Below the pieces are notes generated by a model that was given only the letters and a program-made list of their open reading frames with translations, did not search any database and had not been told where the DNA came from. This document shows positions 5,662-8,545 of a stretch of 8,545 nt of DNA, piece by piece. Both the position numbers and the translations under genes were made by a program. The number at the start of each line of letters is the position of its first letter. Positions within the stretch are counted from its first letter, which is position 1. The DNA is from Propionibacteriaceae bacterium (lineage in GTDB: Bacteria; Actinomycetota; Actinomycetes; Propionibacteriales; Propionibacteriaceae). The stretch spans positions 1-8,545 of the forward strand of contig JAUNUL010000118.1 of assembly GCA_030538175.1 (NCBI GenBank). The letters are read 5' to 3'.

Positions 5662-6327
5662 GTGAGCAGTCAGCAAGCGGGTCGCCGCACCATCACTTCG
5701 TCCCTTCGACGGGCAGCAATTTATTCTCTGGGAGCCGGGGCGCTGGTCGGGGTTGCCGCCGCCTTCGGCCCGATTTGGGTCGTCCGAGCCGGCATCGCCC
5801 TTGCGTTGATCGCGGGTGTGGTGGGCGTACGCTTCGCCTGGCGCGAGACCCGACAGGCACGGATCGCCCACAACAACGAGGTCCTTCAGCAGGTTCGTGC
5901 CCATGGCGAACAGCTCACCGGGGAGCGCCAGCGCAACCTCGAGGTTGTCGACGTGCTGCGGCGCGCCGGCGAAGAGCGAGATGAGGAAGTGGTCAAGCTG
6001 CAGCTGCGGATCGGCCAGCTGCGAACCGAGCTTTCCTCGCTCCGTGGCGATAACGTCGCGCTCAAGGCTGATCTGGCCACCCGTGATCAGGAGATCCAGC
6101 GGATCACCGCGGATCTCGCCGCGCGTGAGGAAGAGCTGCGCGTGCTCAAGGGTTTGGCCGACGGCGCCGAGGTGCTGTCGATGCCCCGCTATGCCACCAA
6201 GGCCGATTGGGATGCCCTGCCCTCCGCCGAGGATCTCTGGGCCAGCGGCAACTATCCGACCGTGGTCGACCTCCAGCGGCTCGCGTTCCCGCTGGACGGC
6301 GAGGAGAAGCTCCGCAAGGAAGCCTGA
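5662..6327 (+). CDS. Membrane-anchored coiled-coil protein of unknown function
   Basis: A 221-residue protein. Two hydrophobic helices at about 20-41 (YSLGAGALVGVAAAFGPIWV) and 43-60 (AGIALALIAGVVGVRF) form an N-terminal hairpin. They are followed by a charged, heptad-like coiled coil from about 62 to 170 rich in Glu, Arg, Gln and Leu, and a conserved-looking tail with MPRYATKADWDALPSAEDLW and PTVVDLQRLAF. The coiled coil and tail are probably cytoplasmic. In architecture and position it resembles the membrane protein after DUF3180 in other actinobacterial folate clusters (possibly DUF6779-like, not verified). No enzyme motif was found. GTG 5662 is chosen because a TAGGAT box lies 7 nt upstream; ATG 5608 would add 18 residues that overlap the likely promoter. 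A strong terminator follows. Confidence 0.8.
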   Translation: MSSQQAGRRTITSSLRRAAIYSLGAGALVGVAAAFGPIWVVRAGIALALIAGVVGVRFAWRETRQARIAHNNEVLQQVRAHGEQLTGERQRNLEVVDVLRRAGEERDEEVVKLQLRIGQLRTELSSLRGDNVALKADLATRDQEIQRITADLAAREEELRVLKGLADGAEVLSMPRYATKADWDALPSAEDLWASGNYPTVVDLQRLAFPLDGEEKLRKEA

Positions 6328-6352
6328 CCGGCTCTCCACCCTCTTTGCTCAC

Positions 6353-6384
6353 GACGCGCCCCCGGTCAAAGGGGGCGCGTCTTT
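6353..6384 (+). terminator. Strong intrinsic terminator after the folate cluster
   Basis: GACGCGCCCCC (6353-6363) and GGGGGCGCGTC (6371-6381) form a perfect, GC-rich 11-bp stem with a 7-nt loop, followed by TTT. It lies 25 nt after the stop of the coiled-coil gene. No T-run exists on the opposite strand, so it acts mainly for plus-strand transcripts. Confidence 0.88.
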
Positions 6385-6402
6385 GCGTTCACTCGGCGCT
6401 AT

Positions 6403-6418
6403 TCCGGAAGGATCCGGA
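6403..6418. repeat. Short inverted repeat beside the 3' end of the NuoD-like gene
   Basis: TCCGGA-AGGA-TCCGGA is a 6-bp stem with a 4-nt loop, 2 bp beyond the stop of the minus-strand NuoD-like gene. There is no T-run on the minus strand, so it may protect or weakly terminate that transcript. Confidence 0.35.
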
Positions 6419-6420
6419 GC

Positions 6421-7530
6421 TCACTTGTCCAGGTCGCCGATGACATAACCGATAGACGCGAGAATGACCTCGATCTGTTCGATCGGCGAGCCGACCAAGA
6501 CCTCTTCCAGCGCGGCCACGTGATGGAACGAAGGGCTGCGCAGCTTCATCCGCCACGGAGTCTTGTCGCCACGGGACACCAGGTGGAAGCCAGAGCGACC
6601 CAGGGGGGCTTCGACGAACGTATAGCTCTCCGCTTCGGGCAGCTTCACGATCTTCGGCAGCCGCACCTGCACAGGGCCCTCGGGCAGCCGCGTGCAGCAA
6701 GCGCTCACGATGTCCGCTGAAACCGTGCACTCGTCCAGCAGCAGCGCGAATCGTGCCTTCGCGTCACCGGAGGTGCCGAGTCGCATCACCGCGAAGCCGA
6801 GCTCGGCATAGACGCCCTGCGTACGGTCGTCCAGTGGCACGCCGGCGGCTCTGGCGAGTGGACCGCTGAGCCCGTACGCATCCACCAGGCCCGCATCGAC
6901 CCGCGCCAGGCCCTCACCCGGCAGTGGCAGCACCGCGAGGTCTTCGACGAGCGTGCTCATCTCGGCCATCAAAGCCTGCTCGGTGGCCAACCAGCCCTCC
7001 TGTGGATCGACGGCCATCCCGCCGATCCGCACGGCCATCGGATGCACCCGATTCCCGGTCAGCACCGCGAACTGGTCCCGCAAGCGCTCCCGCATGCGTC
7101 GAACACGCGCCACCAGCTCCGGTTCGTCGCGTGCCAACCAGCCCAGGAAGCCGAGATGGCTGAGAATCCGCGTGTGCTCGGCAAGCAATGTCCGAATCCA
7201 GGTCGCCCGAACCGGAGGCGTCAGGCGCAGCATCCCTTCGAAGGCCTCGACAGCGGCCAGCTCGCCAAAGAATGGGGCCTGCCAGTCATGGCGATCGGCC
7301 AGCATCAGAATCTGGCGATAGTCGCGGGCCTCGAAGAGCTTCTCCACTCCTCGGTGCATGGCACCCGGCAGGATGCGCGCTGCGGTGACGATGCCGGCGG
7401 TCGCCTGGAGATTGATCTCCAACAACCCGGCCCGGCTCGGATGATCGGGTCCCAAATCGAGGACCACGGTCGCTGCATCCTGGGGCAAGCCGGCAGCCAG
7501 CGATCCGACAAGAATCCGGGTGGAGGTCAC
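6421..7530 (-). CDS. Stand-alone, divergent NuoD (complex I 49-kDa subunit) paralogue
   Basis: A 369-residue protein with NuoD/NDUFS2 blocks in order: LDLGPDHPSRAGLLEI (24-39), GAMHRGVEKLFEARDY (56-71), IRTLLAEHTRILSHLGFLG, TGNRVHPMAVRIGGMAVD, YGLSGPLARAAGV, LGTSGDAKARF, LPEGPV, FVEAPLGRSGFHLVSRGD, KLRSPSFHHVAAL and the terminal VILASIGYVIGDLDK. It is about 60 residues shorter than usual NuoD and lacks the SMExxIHHF segment between LPEGPV and FVEAP. An ungapped comparison with Thermus Nqo4 (recalled) puts A34 at quinone-contact His38 and W83 at Tyr87, so ordinary quinone reduction is unlikely. R60 matches the arginine methylated in mammalian NDUFS2. No NiFe-hydrogenase cysteine pairs exist. 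GTG 7530 lies 7 nt after the MidA-like stop; upstream extension was rejected. A weak GGCGGG precedes it. Confidence 0.85.
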   Translation of the reverse strand: MTSTRILVGSLAAGLPQDAATVVLDLGPDHPSRAGLLEINLQATAGIVTAARILPGAMHRGVEKLFEARDYRQILMLADRHDWQAPFFGELAAVEAFEGMLRLTPPVRATWIRTLLAEHTRILSHLGFLGWLARDEPELVARVRRMRERLRDQFAVLTGNRVHPMAVRIGGMAVDPQEGWLATEQALMAEMSTLVEDLAVLPLPGEGLARVDAGLVDAYGLSGPLARAAGVPLDDRTQGVYAELGFAVMRLGTSGDAKARFALLLDECTVSADIVSACCTRLPEGPVQVRLPKIVKLPEAESYTFVEAPLGRSGFHLVSRGDKTPWRMKLRSPSFHHVAALEEVLVGSPIEQIEVILASIGYVIGDLDK

Positions 7531-7537
7531 CCCGCCA

Positions 7538-8446
7538 TTATGGATGCCCGGCGCCGACGATGCGGTGGGCGACAAGCCAGAACTGTCCGAAGCGCTCGGG
7601 ATCTCGCAGCAGTGCGATTTGGCTGCGCAACGCCAGAGCGTCGAGGGGTGATTGTGCTTCGACGGTCCAAAAGCTGTCCGGCAGGTCCATGAGCCGAGCG
7701 CACAGCAGCCGCTGTGCTCCCACCGCCTCGACCGCACTCGCCACCGCGTCGATCGCCACGGATGCGGTGACGTTCGTTCCGGGCCCGGGGCGGACCCGTT
7801 CGCCATGACGGTGAGCGCTCAAGCCGCCGTCCCGCGGCCGCTGGTTCGCCAGATGCCCATAGTCCAGGGTTGCGAGGACGCTGCCGGGTGCCAACCGAGT
7901 TGCCCACCAGCGCCAGGCGCGGTCCCGTTGATGTCCGATGACCGCACGTTCACCCGGTCCAGGGTTGGGCCACCAACGGGCCAGCCAGGTGTGTTCGGCC
8001 GATGTCAGCGCCTTGATCGCTGTCGCACCGGGAATAGCCTCGCCATCTCCCGCGACGATCACTGCACCGGGAAGATCGTCCAGCCATTCCACGGCAATCA
8101 CGAGTTGCGGAGTGTCGCCGAGTGGGATATCCGCGCCGAGCCATTGTTCGCTTACGGGATCCCATTGGGCGGTGATTTGCCGCCAGCCGGCATCGATCGG
8201 AATATTCCGCACATCAATGCCGTGGGCGGCCATTAACGGATCACGCTGCGAGCATTCCGTCAGGATTCTGCCATCGCCATGGCCGACCTCAATCAGGCTG
8301 CTCAAGCCGAGACGGGCGCGCCATCGTTGGATCAGAGCCCCAAGCGCCGCGGGGCACAGCGTGCTGGGTGTGTCGAAATGCCAGCTGGGTTGGTTATCCG
8401 CCCAGAAGGATCGATCCCACAAGTCCTGCGATTCTGGCCTCATCAC
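7538..8446 (-). CDS. Small MidA/NDUFAF7-type (DUF185) SAM-dependent methyltransferase
   Basis: A 302-residue protein. Motif I of the class I SAM-binding fold is LIEVGHGDGRIL (51-62). IAVEWLDDLP (117-126) matches the NExLDxLP block of MidA proteins; SVLATLDYG (189-197) and the later RDGGLSAHRHG (205-215) with NVTASVAID correspond to DYG, DGTLxxYR and DITAHV. The N-terminal HFDTPSTLCPAALGALI (23-39) is a reduced form of the GDFVTAPEISxxFG segment. Family members are usually 350-430 residues, so this is a short version. Human NDUFAF7 symmetrically dimethylates an arginine of NDUFS2; the next gene here is a NuoD/NDUFS2 paralogue. GTG 8446 is chosen because GGAGG lies 9 nt upstream; ATG 8443 or TTG 8479 are less likely. 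First gene of a two-gene unit. Confidence 0.82.
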   Translation of the reverse strand: MMRPESQDLWDRSFWADNQPSWHFDTPSTLCPAALGALIQRWRARLGLSSLIEVGHGDGRILTECSQRDPLMAAHGIDVRNIPIDAGWRQITAQWDPVSEQWLGADIPLGDTPQLVIAVEWLDDLPGAVIVAGDGEAIPGATAIKALTSAEHTWLARWWPNPGPGERAVIGHQRDRAWRWWATRLAPGSVLATLDYGHLANQRPRDGGLSAHRHGERVRPGPGTNVTASVAIDAVASAVEAVGAQRLLCARLMDLPDSFWTVEAQSPLDALALRSQIALLRDPERFGQFWLVAHRIVGAGHP

Positions 8447-8455
8447 GTGGTACTT

Positions 8456-8460
8456 CCTCC
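8456..8460 (-). promoter_or_regulatory. Ribosome binding site deciding the MidA-like start
   Basis: On the minus strand GGAGG lies 9 nt before GTG 8446 and 12 nt before ATG 8443. It sits inside the longer frame beginning at TTG 8479, which has no binding site of its own. Confidence 0.6.
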
Positions 8461-8489
8461 ACGATTCAGGTTGCCTCAATCAATCTGAG

Positions 8490-8495
8490 AGATTA
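8490..8495 (-). promoter_or_regulatory. Candidate -10 box of the MidA-like/NuoD-like operon
   Basis: On the minus strand TAATCT fits TANNNT. It would give a leader of about 35-40 nt carrying the GGAGG site. It abuts the inverted repeat at 8496-8524, so the spacer and -35 region would lie within that repeat. No good -35 is visible. Confidence 0.4.
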
Positions 8496-8524
8496 GCATC
8501 GGGAATAACAATAACCCCCGATGC
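8496..8524. promoter_or_regulatory. Perfect 8-bp inverted repeat upstream of the MidA-like gene
   Basis: GCATCGGG (8496-8503) and CCCGATGC (8517-8524) are perfect inverted copies around a 13-bp AT-rich spacer holding a tandem AATAAC repeat (8504-8515). The placement over the presumed -35 and spacer suggests an operator; no T-run follows directly, so it is not a clear terminator. The final 21 bases (8525-8545) show nothing assignable. Confidence 0.5.
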
Positions 8525-8545
8525 AAGCCTGCTTTTTGGAAGGTG

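Noticed and set aside
5635..6339. 234-codon minus-strand frame opposite the coiled-coil gene
   Set aside because: No ribosome binding site or domain; the plus-strand frame has clear membrane helices, heptads, a promoter-like box and a terminator.
6421..7530. NiFe-hydrogenase large subunit as an alternative identity for the NuoD-like protein
   Set aside because: Neither the N-terminal nor the C-terminal CxxC nickel-binding motif is present; the blocks match NuoD instead.
7531..7806. Open 92-codon N-terminal extension of the NuoD-like frame
   Set aside because: It overlaps the 3' end of the MidA-like gene, has a composition unlike NuoD, and the family homology begins only just after GTG 7530.
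7652..8236. 194-codon plus-strand frame opposite the MidA-like gene
   Set aside because: Antisense to the frame carrying all methyltransferase motifs; no supporting signals.
1..8545. tRNA or rRNA genes, CRISPR arrays, insertion sequences, phage or attachment sites
   Set aside because: No cloverleaf or rRNA-like stretch, no regularly spaced repeats, no transposase or integrase motif and no long terminal repeats were seen on either strand.

Overview
The window is GC-rich, densely packed actinobacterial chromosome. It shows GTG and TTG starts, TANNNT -10 boxes sitting 6-7 nt in front of start codons (leaderless style), and the actinobacterial gene order folE-folP-folB-folK-DUF3180-membrane coiled-coil protein. 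The coding style would fit a Propionibacteriaceae-like lineage, but this is a weak guess; the phylum is much safer than the family.

Layout. (1) 1-669, minus: 3'-truncated cobF, a C-1 methyltransferase of the oxygen-dependent cobalamin pathway. (2) 679-1293, minus: a TetR-family repressor ending 9 nt before cobF. (3) 1294-1360: an AT-rich divergent control region holding two related palindromes, the likely TetR operators. (4) 1361-2518, plus: a DUF418 multi-pass membrane protein. (5) 2545-5042, plus: folE, folP, folB and folK, four enzymes of tetrahydrofolate synthesis, some touching or overlapping by 1-4 nt and several carrying their own -10-like boxes. (6) 5045-5578 DUF3180 membrane protein and 5662-6327 membrane coiled-coil protein, ending in a strong intrinsic terminator at 6353-6384. 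(7) 6421-8446, minus and convergent: a two-gene unit encoding a small MidA/NDUFAF7-type methyltransferase followed by a stand-alone, shortened NuoD (49-kDa complex I subunit) paralogue. (8) 8447-8545: the upstream region of that unit, with an 8-bp inverted repeat next to a -10-like box.

How the parts fit. FolE makes dihydroneopterin triphosphate from GTP; FolB cleaves the dephosphorylated product to 6-hydroxymethyl-dihydropterin; FolK pyrophosphorylates it; FolP joins it to p-aminobenzoate. The TetR/DUF418 pair is a typical regulator-target divergon, and it may also bring cobF (behind tetR) and folE (whose alternative start overlaps the DUF418 stop) partly under the same control.

The most interesting item is the MidA-like/NuoD-like pair. 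In mitochondria the MidA homologue NDUFAF7 dimethylates one arginine of the NuoD homologue NDUFS2. Here both families sit in one operon away from any nuo cluster. The NuoD paralogue keeps the arginine at the modified position but has replaced both residues that contact the quinone headgroup, which suggests a repurposed protein with its own dedicated methyltransferase.
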